From NCBI GenBank assembly GCA_023484365.1, contig JAMDBA010000062.1, forward strand, positions 1 through 6,252: a stretch of 6,252 nt of DNA. The letters are read 5' to 3'. A program made the translations under genes and the position numbers. Within the stretch, counting starts at the first letter, position 1; each line of letters begins with the position of its first letter. Of the stretch, positions 1 to 5,985 are shown piece by piece. The notes below the pieces were generated by a model. That model saw only the letters and a program-made list of their open reading frames with translations, had not been told where the DNA came from and ran no database searches. This stretch comes from Patescibacteria group bacterium. Lineage in GTDB: Bacteria > Patescibacteria > Paceibacteria > UBA6257 > 2-01-FULL-56-20.

Positions 1-14
1 AATGATTCTCTCAT
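1..14 (-). CDS. Start of a downstream gene, possibly proteasome alpha subunit (partial)
   Basis: An ATG on the minus strand at 14-12 overlaps the prcB stop by one base (TGATG), the usual sign of translational coupling. A Shine-Dalgarno-like AAGGGG lies at 28-23, 8 nt upstream, inside the last prcB codons. Only M-R-E-S can be read before the window ends. In actinobacterial proteasome operons prcA follows prcB directly with a short overlap, so prcA is the natural guess. That guess rests on gene order alone: four residues cannot identify the protein, and the frame could close just outside the window. Confidence 0.45.
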
Positions 15-781
15 CACTTATACCCCTTTTTAATTTGTTCTTGTAATTCTGCAATTTCTTCAGGGCTGACTTTAGAGGCGCCGTTTTTGTCTATAACTTT
101 TACGAAAAGATTCTCTCCTGTCATGGCGTCTGAACGATGAGCCTCCACCAAACTCGCGATAGCCAGTTTGACGGCTTTTTCGCGCGACAGCTGGCCGAAT
201 TTGCCTAAAAGATTCGCCGCAATAACGGTTTTAGCATAACGACCGCCAGATCCTTCAGAATGAAACTCTCTTTCTACGTGCGATCCGGTTGGTTCAAATT
301 GGAAAATTCTGCCCTTGTTATTCTCTGGTTCAAAAGTTATGTAAATCGGCACAACTACAATGCCCGCCTGAAGCATGGCCATATTTTTGCGCATAATCGC
401 GCTTAATCTACTTATTTTTCCTTCAGTAGAAAGCTTATTTGAATAAGTTTTATTCCATATCCTTATTTCCGCTTTCATCATTTGGCAAATTTGCAAAGCG
501 ATAGTCGGAGCTCCAGCAATAGCTATAATTGTATGCTTCTCTACTTGAATGAGCTTATCAAACTTATCAAATCCGATGACACCATCCCCTGAAGTCGCCT
601 GGCCATCAGACGCTGCGACGACACCGTCGTCGTATTTTAAAGCCAAAATAGTGGTGCTTTTTGTTTCTTCAAGATATTTCCCGCCAATATTTTCTGGTCT
701 GATAAACAAATCAGGCTTTTCCTTCCAAAGCCTCTCTATGAGACTATTATCGTAGACTAAGTCCAGCAGACGATTTTTCAT
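14..781 (-). CDS. prcB: Proteasome beta subunit (PrcB), catalytic, with propeptide
   Basis: This is the N-terminal-nucleophile protease subunit of a bacterial 20S proteasome, 255 aa and cytosolic. The sequence around T43-T44-I45-x-A-L-K-Y matches the mature start of mycobacterial PrcB, so T43 is the likely catalytic Thr1 after removal of a 42-residue propeptide. D59 falls exactly at Asp17. K76 is the best Lys33 candidate, with one extra residue in the preceding loop. G177-S-G-G carries the Ser129 equivalent, and D218-A-M-T-G matches the Asp166 motif. The C-terminal I-A-E-L region also resembles PrcB. The propeptide and length exclude HslV (about 175 aa, almost no propeptide), although D59-G-Q-A-T echoes HslV's DGQVT. 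Residue -1 is Ser42 where Gly is usual. The start is fixed by AAGGGGG 4 nt upstream. Substrates would be unfolded or tagged proteins delivered by an ATPase ring; no ring or tagging gene lies in the window. Confidence 0.9.
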   Translation of the reverse strand: MKNRLLDLVYDNSLIERLWKEKPDLFIRPENIGGKYLEETKSTTILALKYDDGVVAASDGQATSGDGVIGFDKFDKLIQVEKHTIIAIAGAPTIALQICQMMKAEIRIWNKTYSNKLSTEGKISRLSAIMRKNMAMLQAGIVVVPIYITFEPENNKGRIFQFEPTGSHVEREFHSEGSGGRYAKTVIAANLLGKFGQLSREKAVKLAIASLVEAHRSDAMTGENLFVKVIDKNGASKVSPEEIAELQEQIKKGYK

Positions 782-785
782 CTTT

Positions 786-792
786 CCCCCTT
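786..792 (-). promoter_or_regulatory. Ribosome-binding site of prcB
   Basis: AAGGGGG lies 4 nt before the prcB ATG, a 6/7 match to AAGGAGG. It decides this start and contrasts with the Shine-Dalgarno-free starts elsewhere in the window. Confidence 0.75.
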
Positions 793-834
793 ATTTGTCT
801 CGTTTACACGAAACTTATAAACGACCTATTTTGA

Positions 835-863
835 ATAATAAGAGAGGGCAATTATTATGTCAA
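835..863 (-). promoter_or_regulatory. Sigma-70-type promoter of prcB
   Basis: On the minus strand a perfect -35 TTGACA (863-858) is followed after 17 nt by TATTAT (840-835), a 5/6 match to the -10 consensus. Transcription would begin near 828, giving a leader of about 47 nt that contains the Shine-Dalgarno. It is the strongest housekeeping-type promoter in the window. Confidence 0.75.
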
Positions 864-1020
864 TAATTTGCGCGTTTGGACTTACGCGATTCTGATTGAC
901 GAAAACAAGACATTATAAAAAACTTGCGGGAACGCCAAGCTTTGTTTTCCCGAAAATTAAGGTGATTATTTTAGCCGGAAATTTTAATATCCCTTATTGA
1001 ATTTTCGAACCGCCTTTCAA

Positions 1021-1048
1021 TTAACGCGATTTTCTGGCATAATATAAC
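1021..1048 (+). promoter_or_regulatory. Probable promoter of the ABC exporter genes
   Basis: Two overlapping readings are possible. In the first, TTAACG (1021-1026, 4/6) is followed after 16 nt by TATAAC (1043-1048, 5/6). In the second, an extended -10 TGG-CATAAT (1035-1043) works without a good -35. Either puts the transcript start about 12-18 nt before the ATG at 1068, so the leader is very short and contains no Shine-Dalgarno. Confidence 0.45.
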
Positions 1049-1067
1049 GTATAAATATTACAAAACA

Positions 1068-2039
1068 ATGCCTTTGATAGAAATAAAAAATCTTACAAAA
1101 AAATTCGAAGATTTTGTCGCCGTGGATAATTTATCTTTAGATATAAACGAAGGAGAGATTTTCGGGCTTTTAGGACCGAATGGAGCGGGAAAGACAACCA
1201 CGCTTTCAATGCTGGCCACCCTTTTGCCGCCAACCAGCGGAAATGCTTTGATTAGCGGTTTCGACGTTGTGAAGCATCCGACCCAGGTTAGGCGATGCAT
1301 TGGATTTGTTTTTCAAGACCCAAGCTCGGACGATCTTTTAACCGGCAGGGAAAATCTTTATTTGCATGCGTTAATGTACGGAGTCAAAGATAGTGAAATT
1401 AACAGAAAAATTGACGAGGGTTTAAAATTGGTTGATTTAACCGACAAACAAAACATAAGAATGAGAAAATATTCTGGCGGAATGCGCAGACGTCTTGAGT
1501 TGGCCAGAGGATTTTTACATAGTCCAAAAATATTATTTTTAGATGAACCGACCTTGGGATTGGATCCCCAAACAAGAGAAAATCTTTGGAAATATATTAA
1601 AAAATTATCAATAGAAAACAAAATAACGATTATTTTAACCACGCATTATATGGAAGAAGCGGATAAACTTTGCGACAGAGTGGCGATAGTTGACCACGGA
1701 AAAATAGTCGCATTGAATACACCGATTAATTTCAAAAAAAGCCTTGGAGGAGATTTAGTGACTATAATAACTAAAAATCCGGAATTATCAGAATTAAAGA
1801 ATATGGATTTTATAAAAAACGCGCAATACAAAGACGGTCTATTGAATTTAACCGTGGACGATGCCGGCGCGCATTTACAGAAAATTTTAGATAAGGTCGG
1901 CGAGGCGCAAAATGTTGAACTCCACTCTCCAACATTGAACGACGTATTCTTAAAATTAACCGGCAGGCACATGAGAAAAGACTCGGAGGAGGGCGAAGGC
2001 GGTTGGATGACCAGATCCATTAATTCTGGCAACAGATAA
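1068..2039 (+). CDS. ABC transporter ATP-binding protein, DrrA-like ABC-2 exporter family
   Basis: This cytosolic ATPase of 323 aa would power the permease encoded 15 bp downstream. All nucleotide-binding motifs are intact: Walker A G36-PNGAGK-T43, Q-loop Q83, signature Y135-SGGM, Walker B with I155-LFLDE, D-loop G164-LDP and switch H193. The C-terminal block P288-TLNDVFLKLTGR is typical of the DrrA/daunorubicin-resistance type (DUF4162-like tail). After it comes a charged tail of about 24 residues rich in Glu, Gly and Arg that I cannot assign. The start follows the usual family N-terminus (M-x-x-I-E-I-K-N-L-T-K). No Shine-Dalgarno precedes it, and the leader is A-rich. DrrA-type systems export drugs, lipids or polysaccharides; the substrate cannot be read from the sequence. 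Confidence 0.95.
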   Translation: MPLIEIKNLTKKFEDFVAVDNLSLDINEGEIFGLLGPNGAGKTTTLSMLATLLPPTSGNALISGFDVVKHPTQVRRCIGFVFQDPSSDDLLTGRENLYLHALMYGVKDSEINRKIDEGLKLVDLTDKQNIRMRKYSGGMRRRLELARGFLHSPKILFLDEPTLGLDPQTRENLWKYIKKLSIENKITIILTTHYMEEADKLCDRVAIVDHGKIVALNTPINFKKSLGGDLVTIITKNPELSELKNMDFIKNAQYKDGLLNLTVDDAGAHLQKILDKVGEAQNVELHSPTLNDVFLKLTGRHMRKDSEEGEGGWMTRSINSGNR

Positions 2040-2054
2040 TATTTATACAAAACA

Positions 2055-2828
2055 ATGTCTAACACAACTTCAGAAATAAGAGGTTTATACGCGATTTGGT
2101 ACAGGGAACTCCTGGTTTTTATGCGCGAACCATCAAGGCTGATTGGCGCAATTATTCAGCCGCTTTTATGGCTGGTGATTTTTGGCACGGGATTGGGTTC
2201 AATAGTGGAACCAGGAGCGGTAAGCGGAGTGAATTATCAGCAATTTTTATTTCCAGGAATTCTTGTGATGACCGTTTTGTTCGGATCGTTGTTTTTTGGA
2301 TTGTATATCATACTGGATAAACGCATAGACTTTTTGAAAGAAGTCTTGGTGGCCCCGCTGCATAAAACCACAATGTTTTTTGGCAAAGCCTTAGGGGGTT
2401 CAACTGACGGATTATTGCAAATAATTATTTTGATGGTGTTAGGCGCGATATTCTTCGGGATTCATTTTAATTTACTGACAATAATTCTAACCTTTATTAT
2501 TGTCATTCTATTGCTTATCGCGATAACATCGCTTGGATTGGCGATCGGCTCTGTTATGGATAGTCCGGAAGGGTTCGGATTGATTTCAAGTTTCGTTATT
2601 TTTCCTTTGTTTTTTTTAAGCGGCGCGTTATTTCCTGTTTCAAAACTGCCAACATGGCTGAAGATAATCGTGACAATAAATCCGGTTTCTTACGCTGTCG
2701 ACGCATTAAGATCGGTTTTATTGGGAATAACAAGTTACGGTTTATTGCTTGATTTTGGGGTATTAATCGTTTTTGCAATCGTTACCGTATTAATAGGCGC
2801 GTGGACGTTTAAAAGAATTAAATTATAA
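2055..2828 (+). CDS. ABC-2 type transporter permease
   Basis: This is the membrane partner of the preceding ATPase, 257 aa. Six hydrophobic segments sit at about 29-49, 64-86, 119-137, 140-166, 174-194 and 233-251. The cytosolic loop F93-LKEVLVAPLHK and the late block L188-SGALFP followed by N209-PVSYAVDALR are hallmarks of ABC-2 (DrrB-like) permeases. The length is normal for a half-transporter, so a dimer with two ATPases is expected. It starts 15 bp after the ATPase stop and must be cotranscribed with it. There is no Shine-Dalgarno; the 12 bases ending in its ATG are identical to those ending in the ATPase ATG. Its TAA stop overlaps the -10 box of the next gene. Substrate unknown. Confidence 0.92.
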   Translation: MSNTTSEIRGLYAIWYRELLVFMREPSRLIGAIIQPLLWLVIFGTGLGSIVEPGAVSGVNYQQFLFPGILVMTVLFGSLFFGLYIILDKRIDFLKEVLVAPLHKTTMFFGKALGGSTDGLLQIIILMVLGAIFFGIHFNLLTIILTFIIVILLLIAITSLGLAIGSVMDSPEGFGLISSFVIFPLFFLSGALFPVSKLPTWLKIIVTINPVSYAVDALRSVLLGITSYGLLLDFGVLIVFAIVTVLIGAWTFKRIKL

Positions 2829-2829
2829 T
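2802..2829 (+). promoter_or_regulatory. Promoter inside the permease end, driving the VOC gene
   Basis: A perfect -10 TATAAT (2824-2829) overlaps the permease stop codon. A 4/6 -35 TGGACG (2802-2807) lies 16 nt upstream. Exactly 6 nt separate TATAAT from the ATG at 2836, so the expected start of transcription is the A of the ATG itself and the mRNA would be leaderless. Confidence 0.55.
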
Positions 2830-2835
2830 TAAAAT

Positions 2836-3237
2836 ATGAAACTAAGTTACATCGCAATAAGAGTAAAAAACATGGACGAATCTCTCAAATTTTACACTGA
2901 AAACCTTGGGTTTAAGTTTATTGAGGAACGAAGTTATATGCCGGGCGAACGAGTGGCAAGCTTGATTGATGAAAAATCCGGGCAAAGACTGAATATGATG
3001 TATTACGCAGAGGACTGTAAATTATACACTCCTTGGAAAGAAGACGGGGTTGAGCTGGACCACCTAAGTTTTGAAGTGGATGACGCTAAAAAAACTTTTG
3101 ACGAATTAGTAAAAAACGGCGCGCCTGTTAATACGGTTTTGATGGAGAGAAAGACCGATGACGGAATTTTTAAAATGGGTTTCATTAAAGATCCAAATGG
3201 AATTTGGATAGGTTTTAGAAGTCAGCAGAAATCATGA
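2836..3237 (+). CDS. VOC-fold (glyoxalase/bleomycin-resistance/dioxygenase superfamily) protein, metal site degenerate
   Basis: A cytosolic protein of 133 aa with two beta-alpha-beta-beta-beta modules of the vicinal-oxygen-chelate fold. Module one is about 1-57 (R9-V, then L17-KFYTENLGFK). Module two is about 73-128 (D75-HLSFEVDD, then K118-DPNG-x-W-I). Aligned by eye to E. coli glyoxalase I, of the four metal ligands (H5, E56, H74, E122) only one remains: Y5, N53, H76, G126. Glyoxalase I activity is therefore unlikely. A ligand-binding, resistance or other VOC role is possible, and one motif-level alignment cannot settle the substrate. The gene lies 7 bp after the ABC permease and may be read with it, but it also has its own leaderless-type promoter. 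No terminator is visible downstream. It ends with TGA. Confidence 0.85.
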   Translation: MKLSYIAIRVKNMDESLKFYTENLGFKFIEERSYMPGERVASLIDEKSGQRLNMMYYAEDCKLYTPWKEDGVELDHLSFEVDDAKKTFDELVKNGAPVNTVLMERKTDDGIFKMGFIKDPNGIWIGFRSQQKS

Positions 3238-3415
3238 TCCTGGTTTGAACATCTTCTACGATTTAGTAGCCAACGGGTTTTTATTATATCTGCATCCATA
3301 ATCCGGAGTATATTGGAATGATTCATCTCGATCGCCATAGCGACAGGGTATTCAATTTTAATTACACAAGATAGTCAAAAATAAAATCCTAACGCTTCTT
3401 CGGTATTTAATTATT

Positions 3416-4591
3416 TTAATGCTTAAAATTTTTGAAAAATTTATAATACAATAAAAGATTCGCCGCCATTAATATACCGTACAGATAAAAAGGAATTCCT
3501 ATCTCGTCCAAACTAAATAGATATCCTGAAAAAACTGTCGCCGTTGAAGAGGCGGCTAACCCAACTGATTGATTAATTCCTAAAACCCGACCCATTTCTT
3601 CGCCGTCGATCATTTCGGTTAAAGCGGATTGCTGAATGGGCGTCGCCGCTATTCTTAAAGCTGGAATTAAAAAATAAATTCCCAAAGAAATGGGTAGGAC
3701 TCTAAAAATCGGAAGGGCAACGGTAGCGATCGTGCCTATTCCCCTTGTAAACACTATGCTTTTTAAAAATCCGAAATGTCTATCAAGCCATGGAGCAAGT
3801 AGAAGAGCGAAGGATCCGATAAGACCACTGATAAAAGCATATACAGACATCTGCTGAATCGAAATATGATAAATAATAATGAAAAACGGAATCAGAAATG
3901 GCGTTATTAATCCTTGAGAAAAACCGTTCAAAATACCCGCTGTGGTAAATTTGCCGATAATCGCTTTATTTTTTATTGGTCCAAATAAATACTTGCGCTT
4001 TTTATCATTTTTATTATCCGAGATTGGAATAATAAAAAGAACGGAAATAAAACTAATACTAGCGGCCAGTAAAAAAAGATTTTGCTCCGACATGTGGTCT
4101 ATCAATAAAGCCCCTAAAGCAGCCCCAAAGCCGGCAAGGAATATTGCCAACGAAAAATAAAATGTTCGTCTGCGAGGCGGCGCAAGATCAATCATCAACG
4201 CATCTTGCGCCGGAGCCGCCAATCCTCCGACCCCTCCTCCCGCCAAAGACCCAGTAGCCGAATAACCTCCTATCGCCGCGGCTATAAACAAAATAAATAT
4301 ATTATTTGAATAATAAACCATCAGAGCGCTGATCGGCAAAATCAATGACGCCAAAAGAAGGGATTTTTTTCTGCTGCCGGCGTCGGCAATATAGCCAATC
4401 ATAAGCCCCAAAACGGCCGTAGCGATAATAGCGACCGTGTAAATAGACCCAAGAGTAAAAGCGCTGTAGCGCAGTTTTGTCAGAATTAAATAAGGAAAAC
4501 TAATTGCGATAATTCCGGCCGCGACGCTTCTGAGCACTCTAAAAATAATTAGAAATAAAATAAATACTTTGTTTTCTCCTTGCTCGTTCAT
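3416..4591 (-). CDS. Major facilitator superfamily (MFS) transporter
   Basis: An inner-membrane secondary transporter of 391 aa with hydrophobic segments spread along the whole length, as expected for 12 helices. The conserved loop between helices 2 and 3 is present as G66-YIAD-AG-S-RKK76 (motif A, GxxxDxxGRK-like). A second-half counterpart may be L269-D-RHFG before the following helix. A hydrophilic, lysine-rich loop at about 191-209 separates the two halves. An unusually glycine-rich stretch (about 114-124) lies before A126-PAQDALMIDLAPP, a region that in drug-efflux-like MFS proteins contacts substrate. An efflux role is plausible but unproven; the substrate is unknown. The gene is monocistronic, convergent with the VOC gene and divergent from the PH-domain gene. 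No Shine-Dalgarno; the ATG sits 6 nt after a perfect TATAAT. Confidence 0.9.
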   Translation of the reverse strand: MNEQGENKVFILFLIIFRVLRSVAAGIIAISFPYLILTKLRYSAFTLGSIYTVAIIATAVLGLMIGYIADAGSRKKSLLLASLILPISALMVYYSNNIFILFIAAAIGGYSATGSLAGGGVGGLAAPAQDALMIDLAPPRRRTFYFSLAIFLAGFGAALGALLIDHMSEQNLFLLAASISFISVLFIIPISDNKNDKKRKYLFGPIKNKAIIGKFTTAGILNGFSQGLITPFLIPFFIIIYHISIQQMSVYAFISGLIGSFALLLAPWLDRHFGFLKSIVFTRGIGTIATVALPIFRVLPISLGIYFLIPALRIAATPIQQSALTEMIDGEEMGRVLGINQSVGLAASSTATVFSGYLFSLDEIGIPFYLYGILMAANLLLYYKFFKNFKH

Positions 4592-4597
4592 GACGTT

Positions 4598-4626
4598 ATT
4601 ATAAGGATAACTATAATATTTGATAA
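4598..4626 (-). promoter_or_regulatory. Promoter of the MFS gene, leaderless geometry
   Basis: On the minus strand, TTATCA (4626-4621, 4/6 to the -35 consensus) is followed after 17 nt by a perfect TATAAT (4603-4598). Six nt (AACGTC) then lead straight into the ATG at 4591-4589. The predicted transcription start coincides with the start codon. Confidence 0.65.
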
Positions 4627-4750
4627 GAGGCGAATTTTTAAAATTAAAAGTAAAAAATTATTAAAATTGGCCGACTGACGTTTTACAAAACCCCGAAAAA
4701 TAATTTCATCTTATCGTCAAAACGGGTGTTATAACAATTAAAAAATGAGT

Positions 4751-4756
4751 TATAAT
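4751..4756 (+). promoter_or_regulatory. -10 box of the PH-domain gene
   Basis: A perfect TATAAT lies 9 nt before the ATG at 4766. The nearest -35-like hexamer is weak (TTATAA, 4729-4734, 3/6, 16 nt spacing). A start about 7 nt downstream of the box would leave only 2-3 nt of leader and no room for a Shine-Dalgarno. Confidence 0.5.
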
Positions 4757-4765
4757 TAAATTATT

Positions 4766-5332
4766 ATGGATATAAAGAGCGGTCAATACTACAGCTTAGG
4801 GAAAAGAGTGTTTTGGATGTTCGCGCTTCAACAGAGCGTCATCGCCATCGCTCTAATTATCGTTGATGTTTTTCTTATTGTTGTTCGCCAAACAATTTTA
4901 TCTCACGCTCAATATTTCACCGGAATAAATCTTAATAATTTATCTTATTTGATAATAATTGCTTTGTTGATAGTCGCTGCTTTCTTAGAAAGCATCGGCA
5001 TTATTATAGCCAAGCTTAAGTATGGAATTTCAAAAATTATGACGGACGACTCGTCGCTTAGGATAGTAAGAGGAATTTTAAGCAAAGAAGAAATTGAAAT
5101 CCCGTACCGAAGAATTCAAAGCGTCTCAATAAAACAATCTCTCCTATATCGCCTGCTTGGCATTGGACACGTGGCAATCTCAACGACAACCGACCTAGAG
5201 CAACCAAGCAGCAATATAGAAAACGAATCTGGCGACGAAGTTATCCCGATTATGGAATACGAACTCGCCCAAGCCATCGCCGACACGCTCACCAATAAAG
5301 CTGAAATAGAAAAAATGCAGATTCAGAAATAG
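4766..5332 (+). CDS. Membrane-anchored bacterial PH-domain protein (DUF304/bPH_2, YdbS-like)
   Basis: A protein of 188 aa with a short cytosolic N-terminus, two transmembrane helices (about 18-40 and 59-83) and a cytosolic pleckstrin-homology-like domain at about 86-145. The domain reads as a typical bPH_2: Y86-GISKIMTDDSSLRI, V101-RGILSKEE, I112-PYRRIQSVSIKQSLLYRLLGIGHVAI. An acidic, less conserved stretch follows (about 144-160), then P161-IMEYELAQAIADTL, as in other members. Proteins of this family are widespread and their biochemical role is poorly defined; membrane-associated scaffolding is an inference. The gene is divergent from the MFS gene across 174 bp. The small repeat-protein gene lies 38 bp downstream and could be cotranscribed. 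No Shine-Dalgarno is present at the start. Confidence 0.88.
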   Translation: MDIKSGQYYSLGKRVFWMFALQQSVIAIALIIVDVFLIVVRQTILSHAQYFTGINLNNLSYLIIIALLIVAAFLESIGIIIAKLKYGISKIMTDDSSLRIVRGILSKEEIEIPYRRIQSVSIKQSLLYRLLGIGHVAISTTTDLEQPSSNIENESGDEVIPIMEYELAQAIADTLTNKAEIEKMQIQK

Positions 5333-5370
5333 ACTTTCGGTAAATAAATTATTAAAATTAAATAATAATT

Positions 5371-5646
5371 ATGATAAAAATATCCGATAACGAAATCTAT
5401 AGCAATGGAGTGAAAATAGGATGGATAGAGGGCAACGACGTAAAGGATCACGAGGGGCATAAACTTGGTTATTTTAATGATAACGATATTTTAAATGCTT
5501 CTGGAATAAAAATGGGCTATACTCAAGGAGGCGAATTGATTATGAATAACGGAAAAATCATTACATTTGAAAATCTAAGAAATCATATTCAAGGATCGGT
5601 AAATGATATTGCGCGAGCGGCTATATACGTATTTTTTGGAGGGTAG
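5371..5646 (+). CDS. Small beta-hairpin-repeat protein, function unknown
   Basis: A 91-residue protein with no signal peptide. Residues 7-68 form four repeats of 15-16 residues: 7-21, 22-37, 38-53 and 54-68. The first three share the pattern N-[DE]-[IV]-x-x-x-(x)-G-x-K-[ILM]-G-[WY], for example V14-KIGW, K31-LGY and K47-MGY. The fourth is degenerate (N60-GKII). Such short Gly-Lys-x-Gly-aromatic hairpins resemble beta-flower or beta-roll repeat domains; I make that comparison from memory and have not tested it. The C-terminal 20 or so residues (S76-VNDIARAAIYVFFGG) could form an amphipathic or membrane-touching helix. The gene follows the PH-domain gene by 38 AT-rich bases and has no Shine-Dalgarno. 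Clear reading frame and repeats make it a real gene; the function is unknown. Confidence 0.75.
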   Translation: MIKISDNEIYSNGVKIGWIEGNDVKDHEGHKLGYFNDNDILNASGIKMGYTQGGELIMNNGKIITFENLRNHIQGSVNDIARAAIYVFFGG

Positions 5647-5697
5647 TTTGTGTAATCATAAAATTCAGATTAATATTTAAATAGATCTTCTTCAGAG

Positions 5698-5713
5698 CTT
5701 AATCCTGATTAAG
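5698..5713. promoter_or_regulatory. Dyad symmetry overlapping the ribosome-binding site of the 63-aa gene
   Basis: CTTAATC (5698-5704) and GATTAAG (5707-5713) are perfect inverted repeats separated by 2 nt. The last three bases of the right arm are the first three of the Shine-Dalgarno AAGGAGG. As DNA this could be an operator; as RNA, a short hairpin with a CCTG tetraloop partly masking the ribosome-binding site. Either role is inference. Confidence 0.35.
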
Positions 5714-5717
5714 GAGG
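5711..5717 (+). promoter_or_regulatory. Consensus ribosome-binding site of the 63-aa gene
   Basis: A perfect AAGGAGG lies 5 nt before the ATG at 5723. It is the best Shine-Dalgarno in the window and the main evidence that this short frame is translated. Confidence 0.85.
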
Positions 5718-5722
5718 CGCCG

Positions 5723-5914
5723 ATGGACGACGAGCCTAAAATCATAAAAGTTGTTAAGCTGCAATGTCTGGCTTCGCCGATAGGAGCCGATCCCCGGACC
5801 CACCTTTACGAAATTGAATATGAATACTACGACAACGGCGTTGTTAAAATGGTCGCCGGAACATTAAAAGACCTCGGTCCAATTGATAAAAAAGACAAAG
5901 CAACCAACAAGTAA
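5723..5914 (+). CDS. Small acidic/basic mixed-charge protein, function unknown
   Basis: A 63-residue soluble protein I do not recognise. It has no signal peptide or membrane segment. The N-terminal strand-like part I7-IKVVKLQCL contains the only cysteine (C15). A hydrophilic segment follows (G21-ADPRTHLYEIEYEYYDNG), then V40-KMVAGTLKDLGP and a lysine-rich tail. The alternating hydrophobic pattern suggests a small all-beta fold. Evidence for a real gene is strong: a perfect AAGGAGG 5 nt upstream, an intrinsic terminator starting at the stop codon, and plausible codon use. Codons look more GC-rich than in the repeat-protein gene upstream. A possible weak promoter (TTGTGT, 17 nt, TAATAT at 5648-5676) lies in the 76-bp gap before it, so it may be monocistronic. 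Confidence 0.75.
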   Translation: MDDEPKIIKVVKLQCLASPIGADPRTHLYEIEYEYYDNGVVKMVAGTLKDLGPIDKKDKATNK

Positions 5915-5945
5915 ACCCTAAGAAATCCTTAGGGTTTTTTCTTTT
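5913..5945 (+). terminator. Intrinsic terminator after the 63-aa gene
   Basis: A perfect 10-bp stem, AAACCCTAAG (5913-5922) with CTTAGGGTTT (5928-5937), closes a 5-nt loop and runs into a T-rich tail to 5945. The left arm begins in the TAA stop codon. Confidence 0.88.
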
Positions 5946-5970
5946 AACAAATCTCGACTTTTAAATAATT

Positions 5971-5979
5971 TGCTATAAT
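5971..5979 (+). promoter_or_regulatory. Extended -10 promoter with no coding gene behind it
   Basis: TGC-TATAAT (5971-5979) is a perfect extended -10 just downstream of the terminator. The best -35-like hexamer, TCGACT (5954-5959), is too close (14 nt), so it would rely on the extended -10. The next convincing start codon is more than 200 nt away and has its own -10 box. Confidence 0.45.
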
Positions 5980-5985
5980 TAAAAT

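Noticed and set aside
896..919. TTGACG followed by TATAAA on the plus strand as an upstream promoter for the ABC genes
   Set aside because: The spacing is only 12 nt, too short for a sigma-70 promoter.
927..952. Inverted repeat CGGGAA / TTCCCG in the prcB-ABC intergenic region
   Set aside because: Only 6 bp with a 14-nt loop and no T-run; not distinguishable from chance. It could at most be a weak operator.
1646..2065. Long open frame antisense to the ABC ATPase
   Set aside because: It lies entirely opposite a gene with complete ABC motifs, and its product has no recognisable domain. The same applies to the other antisense frames in 1058-1642.
3237..3275. tRNA-like T-loop (GTTCAAACC on the minus strand)
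   Set aside because: The flanking bases do not pair as a T-stem, and no acceptor, D or anticodon arms can be folded.
3238..3415. Alternative genetic code (TGA as Trp or Gly) extending the VOC frame
   Set aside because: prcB also ends naturally at TGA, and no confident gene contains an internal TGA.
4692..4726. CCCG ... CGGG inverted repeat in the MFS/PH-domain intergenic region
   Set aside because: Four paired bases with a 27-nt gap; no support as a terminator or operator.
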